From the NCBI GenBank assembly GCA_028875875.1, contig JAGWUV010000001.1:124001-188000 (forward strand): DNA of 64,000 nt, in the 5' to 3' direction. A program made the translations under genes and the position numbers. Positions 27,163 to 36,067 of this stretch are shown here, piece by piece. The stretch's first letter is position 1; each line of letters starts with the position of its first letter. The stretch comes from Bacteroidota bacterium. GTDB lineage: Bacteria; Bacteroidota; Bacteroidia; Chitinophagales; Chitinophagaceae. The notes beneath the pieces were generated by a model that saw nothing but the letters and a program-made list of their open reading frames with translations, was not told the origin of the DNA and did no database searches.

Positions 27163-27777
27163 ATGCAGCCAATAAAAAATATCATATTCGATTTAGGTGG
27201 CGTTTTTATAGATATTCATTACCAGAAAACAGAAGATGCATTTATTGATTTAGGTGTTACAGATTTTCATACACTGTTCACGCAACATCATGCTTCTGAT
27301 ATTTTTGAATTGCTTGAAACAGGGAAATTATCCCCCGAAGCGTTTTATGATGCTTTTCGTGCAACTACGCAATTATCACTTTCCAATGAACAAATCAAAA
27401 CAGCATGGAATGCGATGCTGGGAAATTTTGGAATGGAAAAAATAGAGTGGCTAAGATTTATCAGGAGCAAATACAATATCTTCCTTTTCTCCAATACCAA
27501 TCAAATACATTACGATGGATTTATGGAGATCTACCGCGAGCAAACAGGAAGAGAAGATTTTAATGATCACTTCATCAAAGCATATTATTCGCAGCATATT
27601 GGTGTTAGAAAACCCTATCCTGAATCATTTCAATACATACTGAAAGAACAAGGTTTAAATGTTTCGGAAACACTGTTTATCGATGATACGCTGAAAAATA
27701 TAGAAGGTGCAAAAGCAGTTGGGCTGCAAACCATTCACTTAAATGCCCCGGTTTCGGTGATAGAATTAGGCTTGTGA
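27163..27777 (+). CDS. HAD family hydrolase
   Basis: A 204-residue HAD-superfamily IA phosphatase. Motif I is IIFDLGGVFID; motif II Ser is in FLFSNTN; motif III Lys is in RKPYPESF; and motif IV is FIDDTLKN. The substrate is unknown. It is a stand-alone gene. Confidence 0.9.
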   Translation: MQPIKNIIFDLGGVFIDIHYQKTEDAFIDLGVTDFHTLFTQHHASDIFELLETGKLSPEAFYDAFRATTQLSLSNEQIKTAWNAMLGNFGMEKIEWLRFIRSKYNIFLFSNTNQIHYDGFMEIYREQTGREDFNDHFIKAYYSQHIGVRKPYPESFQYILKEQGLNVSETLFIDDTLKNIEGAKAVGLQTIHLNAPVSVIELGL

Positions 27778-27781
27778 GTAT

Positions 27782-28024
27782 TTATTTTACATCTTCAAAA
27801 TCAATATAATCATCAGAGCGAGTGGCCTCTTTTTTTGGCTGCTGCTGTTGTTGCATAGTTTGCCTGAATGCTTGTTGTTCGGCATATTGCCTTTTTTGTG
27901 TTTCCTGCATTTCTTTAAGCGTATCCTTCATTTGTGCAGTAGCTTTTCCCACAGGAACCACCAGTTCAAACACAAACTTATAAATGAGATAAAATAAAAA
28001 TCCCCAGATAATTAACTTCATCAT
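27782..28024 (-). CDS. DUF4834-like small membrane protein
   Basis: An 80-residue protein with one N-terminal hydrophobic helix (about 4-27), a Gln-rich coiled middle and the ending DDYIDFEDVK, as in the Bacteroidota DUF4834 family. The function is unknown. It converges on the HAD gene with a 4-base gap. Confidence 0.65.
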   Translation of the reverse strand: MMKLIIWGFLFYLIYKFVFELVVPVGKATAQMKDTLKEMQETQKRQYAEQQAFRQTMQQQQQPKKEATRSDDYIDFEDVK

Positions 28025-28087
28025 AAGGCTGTAAAGGTACAGCCATAGTGCTAAATCTTATTTCTTTTTGGCAATCGCTTAACCAAA

Positions 28088-28120
28088 TTTGGAATGTAAC
28101 TAAACATTCCACTACATTTG
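28088..28120 (+). promoter_or_regulatory. rimP-nusA-infB promoter
   Basis: TTTG at 28088-28091 and TACATTTG at 28113-28120 match the Bacteroidota -33 and -7 elements with 21 bases between. Transcription would start near 28125, about 50 bases before the rimP ATG. Confidence 0.65.
28091..28110. promoter_or_regulatory. Inverted repeat between the two promoter boxes
   Basis: Arms ggaatgt (28091-28097) and acattcc (28104-28110) are perfect complements around a 6-base spacer. The repeat fills almost the whole space between the -33 and -7 elements, where a bound repressor would block RNA polymerase. Confidence 0.5.
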
Positions 28121-28140
28121 CAACGGAAAAAGAAACAAAG

Positions 28141-28165
28141 GAAGGGAACGGCAATCGTTCCCTTC
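28141..28165 (+). promoter_or_regulatory. 10-bp hairpin in the rimP leader
   Basis: Arms gaagggaacg and cgttcccttc are perfectly complementary around the loop gcaat, some 13 bases before the rimP ATG. No T run follows, so it is more likely a translational or processing element than a terminator. Confidence 0.5.
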
Positions 28166-28177
28166 TGCTTTATAGAT

Positions 28178-28651
28178 ATGTCAGCAACAGACCCACAGAT
28201 ACAACAAATACAAAAACTGGTAGACAAACTGCTCCTCGAAGAGCCGGAATATTTTTGTGTGAATGTTAAAATAAAGCCCACCAATAATGTAAAGGTTTTT
28301 ATGGATGGCGACAATGGTCTGGCTATTGAAAAATGCGTGCAATTCAATCGTAAACTATATAAGATGATTGAAGAAGAAGGTATGTATCCTGAAGGAGAGT
28401 TTAGCCTGGAAGTATCTTCCCCGGGAGTAGATGAACCTTTGAAATTGCCAAGACAGTACACCAAAAATATTGGCCGAACTGTAGAAGTGGTCTTTATTGA
28501 TGGTAGCAAAAAAGAAGGTAAACTGTTGCAGGTGGCCGAAGCCGACATTATTATAGAACACACGGAGGGCAAAGGAAAGAAAGCAGTAACACAACAATTG
28601 GTGATTCCATTTAGTAACATAAAATCAACTACCGTTCAAATTAAATTTTAG
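28178..28651 (+). CDS. rimP: Ribosome maturation factor RimP
   Basis: A 157-residue 30S assembly factor. The conserved core EFSLEVSSPGVDEPL near residue 75 is present, followed by the Sm-like C-terminal domain. The ATG at 28178 gives the normal length; an upstream in-frame start at 28118 lies inside the -7 box of the promoter and would run through the leader hairpin. It is first in the usual rimP-nusA-infB operon. Confidence 0.93.
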   Translation: MSATDPQIQQIQKLVDKLLLEEPEYFCVNVKIKPTNNVKVFMDGDNGLAIEKCVQFNRKLYKMIEEEGMYPEGEFSLEVSSPGVDEPLKLPRQYTKNIGRTVEVVFIDGSKKEGKLLQVAEADIIIEHTEGKGKKAVTQQLVIPFSNIKSTTVQIKF

Positions 28652-28714
28652 AACAAGCACTACGCCGTACGATGTTGTAAACTCGTACTTCGTACTTCGA
28701 AAACCGTAAAGAGT

Positions 28715-29965
28715 ATGGCAAGTATTAACTTAATCGACGCTTTCCAGGAATTTAAAGACGCAGAAAACATTGATCGTCCCACGATGATGAAAGTGGTGGA
28801 AGATGTTTTCAAAACTTTACTGCGTAAAAAATATGGCAGCGATGAAAATTTTGACGTGATCGTAAACGCCGAAAAGGGAGACCTTGAGATCATCCGCCGC
28901 CGTATGATTGTAGAAGATGGAGAAGTGAATGATCCTTTGGCTGAGATTGCCTACAGCGAAGCCGTAAAAATTGAGCCCGACTTTGAAGTAGGTGAAGAGT
29001 TATACGAGGAAGTAAATATTTACGACTTTGGCCGCCGTGCTATCTTAGCAGCCAAACAAACACTGGCTAGCCGTATCAGCGATCTGAAAAAGAATGTGCT
29101 GGTTAAAAAATATGGCGACAGGATCGGGGAGATCATCTCTGCCGAAGTATACCAGGTGTGGAAGAAAGAAGTGTTATTGCTGGATGAAGAAGGGAATGAA
29201 CTGATACTTCCTAAATCTGAACAAATTCCGCAGGATTATTTCAAAAAAGGCGAGAACGTACGTGCCGTTGTGGCCCGTGTGGATATGAAGAATAATACAC
29301 CTGTGATCATTCTTTCCAGAACAAGTCCGTTGTTCCTCGCTAAATTGCTCGAAATTGAGGTGCCGGAAATATTTGATGGATTGATTGCAATTAAAAAGAT
29401 TGTTCGTGAACCGGGAGAAAGAGCGAAAGTGGCTGTTGAATCTTACGACGATCGTATCGATCCGGTTGGTGCCTGCGTAGGTATGAAAGGTAGCCGTATT
29501 CACGGTATCGTTCGTGAGTTGAAGAATGAAAACATAGATGTGATCAACTTCACAACCAATATTCAACTCTTGATCCAGCGTTCATTAACACCTGCAAAGA
29601 TCAGTTACATGAACATTGACCAGGAGAAAAAGCAGGCTGATGTGTATCTGAAGGCCGATCAGGTTTCCCTGGCCATTGGCCGTCGCGGGGTAAATATTAA
29701 ATTAGCCTGCGAATTAACAGGTTTTGAAATCGATGTGTTCCGTGAAGATGAAGAACAAACCGATGAATTTGATATCGATCTGGATGAATTCAGTGATGAA
29801 ATTGAAACATGGGTAATTGAAGAATTTAAGCGTGTGGGTTGCGATACGGCCAGAAGCGTATTGAACCTTACACCGGAAGAACTGGAAAGAAGAACAGACC
29901 TGGAAAAAGAAACCATTACAGAAGTAAGAAGGGTATTGCAGGAAGAATTCGACAGGGAAGATTAA
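28715..29965 (+). CDS. nusA: Transcription elongation/termination factor NusA
   Basis: A 416-residue protein. The N-terminal RNA-polymerase-binding domain is followed by an S1 domain (about 130-200) and two KH domains (GACVGMKGSRIHGIV near 250; LAIGRRGVNIKLA near 325). A C-terminal helical region with an LNLTPEELERRTDLE motif completes it. It sits between rimP and infB as in most bacteria. Confidence 0.96.
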   Translation: MASINLIDAFQEFKDAENIDRPTMMKVVEDVFKTLLRKKYGSDENFDVIVNAEKGDLEIIRRRMIVEDGEVNDPLAEIAYSEAVKIEPDFEVGEELYEEVNIYDFGRRAILAAKQTLASRISDLKKNVLVKKYGDRIGEIISAEVYQVWKKEVLLLDEEGNELILPKSEQIPQDYFKKGENVRAVVARVDMKNNTPVIILSRTSPLFLAKLLEIEVPEIFDGLIAIKKIVREPGERAKVAVESYDDRIDPVGACVGMKGSRIHGIVRELKNENIDVINFTTNIQLLIQRSLTPAKISYMNIDQEKKQADVYLKADQVSLAIGRRGVNIKLACELTGFEIDVFREDEEQTDEFDIDLDEFSDEIETWVIEEFKRVGCDTARSVLNLTPEELERRTDLEKETITEVRRVLQEEFDRED

Positions 29966-30016
29966 TACAGGCAGGCATAAATACAGTGTGGGTTGAGAAG
30001 TGAATAAAAAGTACAA

Positions 30017-30031
30017 GAGTGCGACGCAACG
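30017..30031 (+). repeat. Dispersed 15-mer, copy 1
   Basis: The word gagtgcgacgcaacg occurs here between nusA and infB and again at 38654-38668 between two genes of the pirin operon. Both are in intergenic spacers inside plus-strand operons. Confidence 0.5.
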
Positions 30032-30082
30032 GAAGCATCATTAACAGCCAAAAGTTGGTCTCACCAATAGATAAAAATTTAG

Positions 30083-30108
30083 AAGAAGCAGCGGGCAACC
30101 TGCTTCTT
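30083..30108 (+). promoter_or_regulatory. Hairpin before infB
   Basis: Arms aagaagcag and ctgcttctt (9 bp, perfect) enclose an 8-base loop, 18 bases before the infB ATG. There is no T run after it. It may affect processing or translation of infB. Confidence 0.45.
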
Positions 30109-30126
30109 GGGATTAAAAAAAACTGA

Positions 30127-33100
30127 ATGTCAGAAATTAAATTACCGAGATTATTAGCAGCGGCTAAAGAGTTTAATGTTGGCCAGGATACCATCATTGA
30201 ATTCCTTGGCAAAAAAGGCTTTAACCGAGATGAGCTGAAACCCACCGCAAAGCTTTCGGAGGAAATGTATTTTGCTTTGCAGGCAGAATTCCAGTCGGAT
30301 AAGGCCGCCAAAACAAAAGCAGACCAGGTTGAAATACCGAAAGGAGGCAGTGGGGAAGCAAAAAGAAGAAAAGAGGAAGAGGAAGTAACATTCAGAAAAG
30401 AGGAAAAGAAACCTATATTTAAAGAAGAGCTCAAGACTGAAGAAGTAAAAGAGCCCGTTCTGCCGCCGGTTGTGGCAGAAGAAGCGCCAGCCCCTGTTAT
30501 ACCTGTTGTAGAAATTCCGGAAACGCCAGCCCCTGTTGCAGAACATACAGATTCAGGCGTTATCAAAATTGAAGCTCCGGAAATTGAAGGCCCCAAAATT
30601 GTTACCAAGATAGATTTGAGTGCCATTGATTCTTCTACCAGGCCGAAAAAGATAGTAAAGAAAAAAGAGGATGAAATGCCTCAGCAACAGGAAGAAGAGA
30701 TACCTGCAACTGTTGAAGTGAAAGAGGAAAGAACCGAAGTACCACCACCAGTAGCGCCTGTTGTTGTTGAAGTAAAAGAAGAAAAAGCAGTAACTTCTGC
30801 TCCGACACCGGAAGTGAAGAAAGAAGAAACCCCTGTGACAGAAGTCCCTGCCGCATCTGCTTCAGCAGAAGAAGCAGCCCCGGTGATTGAAAATATTGAA
30901 GTTGAAAAATTAACCGGACCTAAAATTTTAGGCAAGATTGCATTGCCGGTGGATAGTGATACAAGGCCTAAACCCTCTCAACGGGATGAGAGTCGTAAAA
31001 GAAAACGTATCCCCATTCAAAAGCCAGGCCAGGCACCTCAGCACGGACAACACGGACAACATGGACAAGGCCAGCAACAAGGTGGCGGCCAGTTTAACCG
31101 TGATGGAAGACCGGGTCAGCCGCAACGTGGTGGTCAGGGTGGCGGTCAGTTTAACCGTGATGGAAGACCGGGTCAGCCGCAACGTGGTGGTCAGGGTGGC
31201 GGTCAGTTTAACCGTGATGGAAGACCGGGTCAGCCGCAACGTGGTAAAGGAGGAAGACACGAGCCTATTAAACGTGAGGAAAAAGAAATTGACGCAAAAG
31301 AAATACAGGATAAAATTAGGGAAACACAGGCCAAACTGGCCGGTGCTACCGGAAGAGGTAAGAGCCTGAAAGCCAAACACCGCCGGGAAAAGCGCCAGGA
31401 AATGGCAGAGGCAATGGGAGATGCAGCAGAAGATAATAAACTGCAGGTTACCGAGTTTGTTACAGTAAGTGAGTTGGCCAACCTGATGGATGTAAGCTTT
31501 GCTGAAGTAATCAGCAAATGTATGAGCCTGGGCATTATGGTGTCAATTAATCAGCGTTTAGATGCCGAGGTAATTGAATTGGTTGCCAGCGAATTTGGAT
31601 ATGAGGTAGAATTCATAGGTGTTGATGATGTTGAAGAAGTGGAAGAGGAGGATGAAGCTGATGATGAAGGAAATTTAAAGGGCCGTCCACCGATTGTAAC
31701 CATTATGGGGCACGTTGACCACGGTAAAACTTCATTGCTGGATTATATCCGTAACGCTAATGTGGTAGCAGGTGAAGCAGGTGGTATTACCCAGCACATT
31801 GGTGCTTATGAGGTAACGTTGCCAAGCGGTAAACATATTACTTTCTTAGATACTCCTGGTCACGAAGCATTTACTGCAATGCGTGCCCGCGGTGCTAAAG
31901 TAACGGACATTGCTGTGATCGTGGTGGCCGCAGATGATGCGGTGATGCCTCAAACCAAAGAGGCAATTAGCCACGCACAGGCTGCCGGTGTACCAATGAT
32001 CTTTGCCATCAATAAAATTGATAAAGATGGTGCTAACCCTACAAAAATCTATGAGCAATTATCTCAAATGAACTTGTTGGTAGAAGAATGGGGTGGTAAA
32101 TACCAGAGCCAGGAATTATCTGCCAAGAAAGGATTGAATGTTGATCTTTTACTTGAGAAAATATTGTTGGAAGCAGAGTTGTTAGACGTGAAAGCCAATC
32201 CGGATAAGGAAGCCACAGGAACTATCATCGAAGCTTCATTGGACAAGGGCCGCGGTTATGTTGCTACTATACTGGTGCAAAATGGAACATTAAGACAGGG
32301 AGACCTGATTGTTTCCGGACAGCATTTCGGTCGTATCAAAGCCATGTTCAATGAGCGTAACCAGCGTGTTCAGGAAGCACCACCATCAACACCGGTTGTA
32401 ATATTAGGTTTGAACGGAGCTCCGCAAGCAGGTGAGAAGTTCAAAGTATATGTAGATGAAAGCGAAGCAAAAGAAGTAGCTACCAAACGTGCACAAATCC
32501 TTCGTGAACAAGGGTTACGTGCCAAGAAGCATATTACGTTGGATGAGATCGGCCGTCGTTTGGCATTGGGTAACTTTAAAGAACTGAACATTATTATCAA
32601 AGGTGATGTGGACGGTTCGGTAGAGGCTTTAAGCGATTCATTACAAAAGTTATCTACAGAAGAAATTGTTGTTAGGGTAGTTCATAAAGGTGTTGGACAG
32701 ATCTCTGAAAGTGATGTGTTATTGGCAACGGCTTCCGATGCTATCCTGATAGGCTTTAATGTTCGCCCTTCAGTACAGGCAAGCCGCCTCGCAGTTACGG
32801 AAGGAGTGGAAATAAAGATGTATTCTATCATCTACAACGCCATCGAAGAAGTGAAGAGTGCGATGGAAGGTATGTTAGAGCCTAAAGTAGAAGAGAAAGA
32901 AGTAGCAACCATTGAAGTGCGTGAAGTGTACAAATTTGATAAAGCTACTGTTGCAGGATGTTATGTTCAGGAAGGAAAAGTGAAGAGAGATGCCAAGATC
33001 CGTATCTTCCGAGATGGTATCCTTCTGTATCCAAGACAGGAAGGTGCATTTGCAGAATTAGGTAGTTTGAAACGCTATAAAGACGATGTGAAAGAAGTGG

Positions 33101-33204
33101 CTTCTAACATGGAATGTGGTTTAACACTGAAGAACTTCGGCGATATTAACGTAGGCGATACGATTGTAGCCTATGAGCAGGAAGAGATAAAACGTACTTT
33201 ATAA
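30127..33204 (+). CDS. infB: Translation initiation factor IF-2
   Basis: A 1025-residue IF-2. The IF2_N domain at 1-60 is followed by a long acidic, Pro/Glu-rich linker and a basic Gly/Gln/Arg tract with three 19-residue tandem repeats (about 319-373). The G domain has GHVDHGKTS (P-loop) near 529, DTPGHE near 575 and NKID near 629; domains II-IV follow. It brings initiator tRNA to the 30S subunit. The N-terminal extension makes it long for the family. Confidence 0.96.
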   Translation: MSEIKLPRLLAAAKEFNVGQDTIIEFLGKKGFNRDELKPTAKLSEEMYFALQAEFQSDKAAKTKADQVEIPKGGSGEAKRRKEEEEVTFRKEEKKPIFKEELKTEEVKEPVLPPVVAEEAPAPVIPVVEIPETPAPVAEHTDSGVIKIEAPEIEGPKIVTKIDLSAIDSSTRPKKIVKKKEDEMPQQQEEEIPATVEVKEERTEVPPPVAPVVVEVKEEKAVTSAPTPEVKKEETPVTEVPAASASAEEAAPVIENIEVEKLTGPKILGKIALPVDSDTRPKPSQRDESRKRKRIPIQKPGQAPQHGQHGQHGQGQQQGGGQFNRDGRPGQPQRGGQGGGQFNRDGRPGQPQRGGQGGGQFNRDGRPGQPQRGKGGRHEPIKREEKEIDAKEIQDKIRETQAKLAGATGRGKSLKAKHRREKRQEMAEAMGDAAEDNKLQVTEFVTVSELANLMDVSFAEVISKCMSLGIMVSINQRLDAEVIELVASEFGYEVEFIGVDDVEEVEEEDEADDEGNLKGRPPIVTIMGHVDHGKTSLLDYIRNANVVAGEAGGITQHIGAYEVTLPSGKHITFLDTPGHEAFTAMRARGAKVTDIAVIVVAADDAVMPQTKEAISHAQAAGVPMIFAINKIDKDGANPTKIYEQLSQMNLLVEEWGGKYQSQELSAKKGLNVDLLLEKILLEAELLDVKANPDKEATGTIIEASLDKGRGYVATILVQNGTLRQGDLIVSGQHFGRIKAMFNERNQRVQEAPPSTPVVILGLNGAPQAGEKFKVYVDESEAKEVATKRAQILREQGLRAKKHITLDEIGRRLALGNFKELNIIIKGDVDGSVEALSDSLQKLSTEEIVVRVVHKGVGQISESDVLLATASDAILIGFNVRPSVQASRLAVTEGVEIKMYSIIYNAIEEVKSAMEGMLEPKVEEKEVATIEVREVYKFDKATVAGCYVQEGKVKRDAKIRIFRDGILLYPRQEGAFAELGSLKRYKDDVKEVASNMECGLTLKNFGDINVGDTIVAYEQEEIKRTL
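31081..31247 (+). repeat. Three in-frame 57-bp tandem repeats in infB
   Basis: Units start at 31081, 31138 and 31195, nearly identical in DNA, each encoding [17 protein letters not shown] plus a GQ linker. The low divergence points to recent expansion or ongoing slippage. The length of 57 is a multiple of three, so copy-number change keeps the frame. Confidence 0.9.
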
Positions 33205-33222
33205 ATTCATAAAGCATAAGTT

Positions 33223-33280
33223 CAAGGCCCCACATGACGTGCATTTTACGCTGCATGTACACTGTGGGGCCTTGGTTTTA
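33223..33280 (+). terminator. Terminator after infB
   Basis: A 12-bp perfect G+C-rich stem (33223-33234 with 33263-33274) plus an inner acgtgca/tgcatgt extension is followed by gttttaagtttt. It closes the rimP-nusA-infB operon. Confidence 0.85.
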
Positions 33281-33328
33281 AGTTTTGTTAAAAGGGTTTT
33301 TTTACAATATTGGCAAGTAATGAAAGGT

Positions 33329-33336
33329 TAATTTTG
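33329..33336 (+). promoter_or_regulatory. Candidate -7 box for the SurA-like gene
   Basis: TAATTTTG fits TAnnTTTG and lies 16 bases before the ATG at 33353. A TTG at 33310 is closer than the usual spacing, so the -33 box is uncertain. Confidence 0.4.
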
Positions 33337-33352
33337 AAATCATTTAACTACT

Positions 33353-34723
33353 ATGAAAAAAGTATTGTTCACCTTGTTCTTATCCGGGAGTTGCCTGTTT
33401 TCCTTTGCGCAGGTTAAGAAAGTGATTGCAGATAAGATCGTAGGACAAGTAGGTGATAAAATAATTCTTCGTTCAGATATAATGAATGCCATTGCTGATT
33501 ATAAACGCCAGGGACAGGAAGCTAACCTTCCTCCTAACCCTGAGTGTTCTTTTTTGGAAGGGCAATTGATTCAGAAGGCATTGGTATTGCAGGCTGAAAA
33601 AGATTCTATACAGGTGGGTGATGATGAACTCGATGCAAAATTGGATAACCAGATTCGCGGCTTCATCAGGGAATATGGTTCTAAAGAAATACTGGAAGAG
33701 ATCGCAGGTAAAACTGTGTACCAGATAAAAGAAGACTTCAGGCAGATCTTTAAAGAAAGAGAAATGGCCGATAAAATGAGGTCTAAAATTTTAGAGAATG
33801 TAAAGGTATCGCCCATTGAAGTAAAGCAGTTTTACGATAAGATCCCGAAAGACAGTTTACCCTTCTACGAAAGTGAAATAGAGGTAAGCCAGATAATAAT
33901 TCAGCCCAAAGCCAATAAAGATGTAGATGAATATGTGGCCAAACAATTATACGATTATAAAAGGCAGGTAGAAGCTGGGGTAAGAAAATTTGATCAGTTG
34001 GCTAAACTTTATTCCGATGACAGAGGTACGGAAAGCCAGGGTGGAACTTTAAATATCAACAGGGGCGATAAAGGTTCTATAGATCCAACCTTCCTTTCTG
34101 CTGCTTTTAAACTGAAAGAGGGCCAGATATCTCCTGTTATTAAATCAAAATTCGGTTATCACATAATTCAAATGGTAAGCCGCTCTGGTGATGATGCAGT
34201 AGTGAGGCACATCCTCAAAATTCCACCGGTAACAGATGCTGAAGTTGATATTGCTGTACAAAAACTAGATTCTATCAGAGCCAAGATCGTTGATAAAACA
34301 ATGAGTTTCGGTGAGGCAGTAAATAAGTACAGCGACGATGAGAATAGTAAATTTAATGGTGGTGCTATACAGGCCAGAGATGGATCTACCTATATTACTA
34401 TTGATCAGCTCCCTGATAAAGACTTGGTTGTGGCGATAAAAGACCTTAAACCAGGTGATATTTCAAAGCCGCAGGTATATACTGATGATAGAAATAGGAA
34501 AGCTGTTCGTCTTGTTTACTTAAAAACAAGAACTAATCCCCATCGTGAAAACATGAAAGAGGATTATAACAAAATTGCTCAAAGGGCACTGGAACAAAAG
34601 AAACAGGAAAAACTGGAAGAATGGTTCAAAGATCATCTTCCTGCTTATTACATTTCCATCGATAAAGATTATGCAGGTTGTAAATCTTTAGACGATTGGT
34701 GGAAGTACGCTTCGAAGAACTAA
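33353..34723 (+). CDS. SurA-like periplasmic peptidylprolyl isomerase
   Basis: A 456-residue chaperone/isomerase. The signal peptide ends near SFAQ; the SurA N-terminal helical domain (about 22-160) is followed by two parvulin rotamase domains (about 175-275 and 280-375). Conserved parvulin segments FGYHIIQM and GGAIQARDG are visible. It probably helps fold outer membrane proteins, which suits the many barrel and lipoprotein genes here. Confidence 0.9.
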   Translation: MKKVLFTLFLSGSCLFSFAQVKKVIADKIVGQVGDKIILRSDIMNAIADYKRQGQEANLPPNPECSFLEGQLIQKALVLQAEKDSIQVGDDELDAKLDNQIRGFIREYGSKEILEEIAGKTVYQIKEDFRQIFKEREMADKMRSKILENVKVSPIEVKQFYDKIPKDSLPFYESEIEVSQIIIQPKANKDVDEYVAKQLYDYKRQVEAGVRKFDQLAKLYSDDRGTESQGGTLNINRGDKGSIDPTFLSAAFKLKEGQISPVIKSKFGYHIIQMVSRSGDDAVVRHILKIPPVTDAEVDIAVQKLDSIRAKIVDKTMSFGEAVNKYSDDENSKFNGGAIQARDGSTYITIDQLPDKDLVVAIKDLKPGDISKPQVYTDDRNRKAVRLVYLKTRTNPHRENMKEDYNKIAQRALEQKKQEKLEEWFKDHLPAYYISIDKDYAGCKSLDDWWKYASKN

Positions 34724-34745
34724 TAAATGACTAAATACAACTTAT

Positions 34746-34775
34746 TAAAAAGCCGCTTTTAAGCGGTTTTTTTTG
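34746..34775 (+). terminator. Terminator after the SurA-like gene
   Basis: A short ccgct/agcgg stem with loop ttta, extended by A-T pairs, is followed by an eight-T run. Confidence 0.8.
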
Positions 34776-34790
34776 TTAAAAGAAATTAAC

Positions 34791-34821
34791 TTGGAAAATT
34801 AGATGTATGTACATACATTTG
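34791..34821 (+). promoter_or_regulatory. marR promoter overlapping its operator
   Basis: TTG at 34791-34793 and TACATTTG at 34814-34821 are spaced by 20 bases. The -7 box overlaps the palindrome 34803-34818. The GTG start of marR at 34826 is about where transcription would begin, so the transcript may be leaderless. Confidence 0.6.
34803..34818. promoter_or_regulatory. MarR-type palindrome, site 1
   Basis: ATGTATGTACATACAT is a perfect 16-bp palindrome over the marR -7 box. It shares the TGTA/TACA core with the palindrome after marR. Confidence 0.65.
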
Positions 34822-34825
34822 TGTT

Positions 34826-35284
34826 GTGAAATTAGAACAAGCTATACAAAGTACTAAATTTAAAAGCGAAGTGCATAAAGCGGGGTTGAATATTTTGTAT
34901 ACGGCCTGGTGGTTAAAAACTTTGGGCAGTCGTGAATTAAAAGAGTTCGGATTAACACATGAGCAATACAATGTGCTGAGGATCTTGAAAGGAAAATTTC
35001 CTGAACAGATGTGTGTGAGAGATATCGCTTCCCGGATGATTGAAAAAAATTCAAACGTGCCAAGGATCATCGATAGGCTGGAATTAAAAAAGCTGGTAAA
35101 GCGTACACAAAGTGAAATTGATGGCAGGCAAACGGTAATTACACTTACTCAGGCAGGAGTAAATATTTTGGAAGCCAGCAACCAAGTAATTGATGAGATG
35201 ATGGCTAAAACATTAAGCCTTAGCAATACCGAAGCAGCTACCTTGAATAGCTTGCTTGAAAAAGTAAGATCGAAAGAGGTGTAA
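34826..35284 (+). CDS. MarR family transcriptional regulator
   Basis: A 152-residue winged-helix regulator beginning with GTG (MKLEQAIQ). The HTH spans about 55-105 (CVRDIASRMIEKNSNVPRII), and the wing carries the Asp-Gly-Arg turn (SEIDGRQTVI). No in-frame ATG lies upstream. Palindromes flank it on both sides, so it probably represses itself and the pirin operon and is released by an oxidant, quinone or phenolic compound. The ligand is inference. Confidence 0.9.
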   Translation: MKLEQAIQSTKFKSEVHKAGLNILYTAWWLKTLGSRELKEFGLTHEQYNVLRILKGKFPEQMCVRDIASRMIEKNSNVPRIIDRLELKKLVKRTQSEIDGRQTVITLTQAGVNILEASNQVIDEMMAKTLSLSNTEAATLNSLLEKVRSKEV

Positions 35285-35296
35285 AATTTTTTATCC

Positions 35297-35320
35297 ATTT
35301 ACGTGTATATACACGTAAAT
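35297..35320. promoter_or_regulatory. MarR-type palindrome, site 2
   Basis: A perfect 24-bp palindrome, arms atttacgtgtat and complement, lies 24 bases before the first pirin gene. The central GTGTATATACAC resembles site 1 (TGTATGTACATACA). Confidence 0.65.
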
Positions 35321-35343
35321 GAAAAATAAAAAGGAGATCAGTT

Positions 35344-36066
35344 ATGAAAACTGTATTACATAAAGCCAATACCAGGGGTCATGCAAATCATGGTTGGCTA
35401 AATAGCTGGCATACATTCAGCTTTGCCGGATATTATAACCCTGAAAGAGTTCATTTTGGTGCTTTACGTGTATTGAATGATGATACCGTGAAAGGTGGCA
35501 TGGGCTTTAGCAAACATCCTCACGATAACATGGAAATCGTTTCCATTCCTTTATCAGGCGATCTGCATCATAAAGACACGACTGGAAGAGATAAAATTAT
35601 TCGTCAGCATGATGTACAAATTATGAGTGCCGGTTCCGGCATTGCACATAGTGAAACAAATGCTAATCATGATAAAGAAGTAAAATTCCTGCAGATCTGG
35701 GTATTTCCTAAAAAACTAAATATTGAGCCTCGTTACGATCAGAAATCTTATTTGCCGGAAGACAGACTAAACCAATTGCTCACCGTTGTAGCACCGGATG
35801 ATGCTAATGCACTTTGGATCAACCAGGATGCATGGTTTACGCTCGGTAATTTTGAAAAAGGATTCAGCTCTGCTTATACTGTCAAAAGAAACACAAACGG
35901 TGTTTATGTGTTTGTGATCAAAGGAGATGTTACGATAAATGATATTGCATTGAATGAGCGTGATGGTTTAGGTGTTGTTGAAACTGAAACATTGAACATT
36001 AAAGCAGACAGTGATGCGGAAATATTATTAATAGATGTTCCTATGGAAATAGAACAGGAGGCTTAA
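35344..36066 (+). CDS. Pirin family protein 1
   Basis: A 240-residue bicupin. The metal-binding cupin has HPHDNMEI and GIAHSE (two His, then His and Glu), as in the quercetinase YhhW/YhaK pirins. It is the first of three pirins controlled with marR. Pirins can oxidise flavonols or act as redox sensors; which applies cannot be read here. Confidence 0.9.
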   Translation: MKTVLHKANTRGHANHGWLNSWHTFSFAGYYNPERVHFGALRVLNDDTVKGGMGFSKHPHDNMEIVSIPLSGDLHHKDTTGRDKIIRQHDVQIMSAGSGIAHSETNANHDKEVKFLQIWVFPKKLNIEPRYDQKSYLPEDRLNQLLTVVAPDDANALWINQDAWFTLGNFEKGFSSAYTVKRNTNGVYVFVIKGDVTINDIALNERDGLGVVETETLNIKADSDAEILLIDVPMEIEQEA

Positions 36067-36067
36067 A

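Noticed and set aside
28141-28165. Transcription terminator before rimP
   Set aside because: The hairpin is not followed by a T run.
31081-31247. CRISPR-like array
   Set aside because: The repeats are contiguous without spacers and encode a protein linker.
30938-31369. Alternate-frame open stretch over the infB repeats
   Set aside because: The periodic DNA keeps all frames open; only the IF-2 frame shows family conservation.
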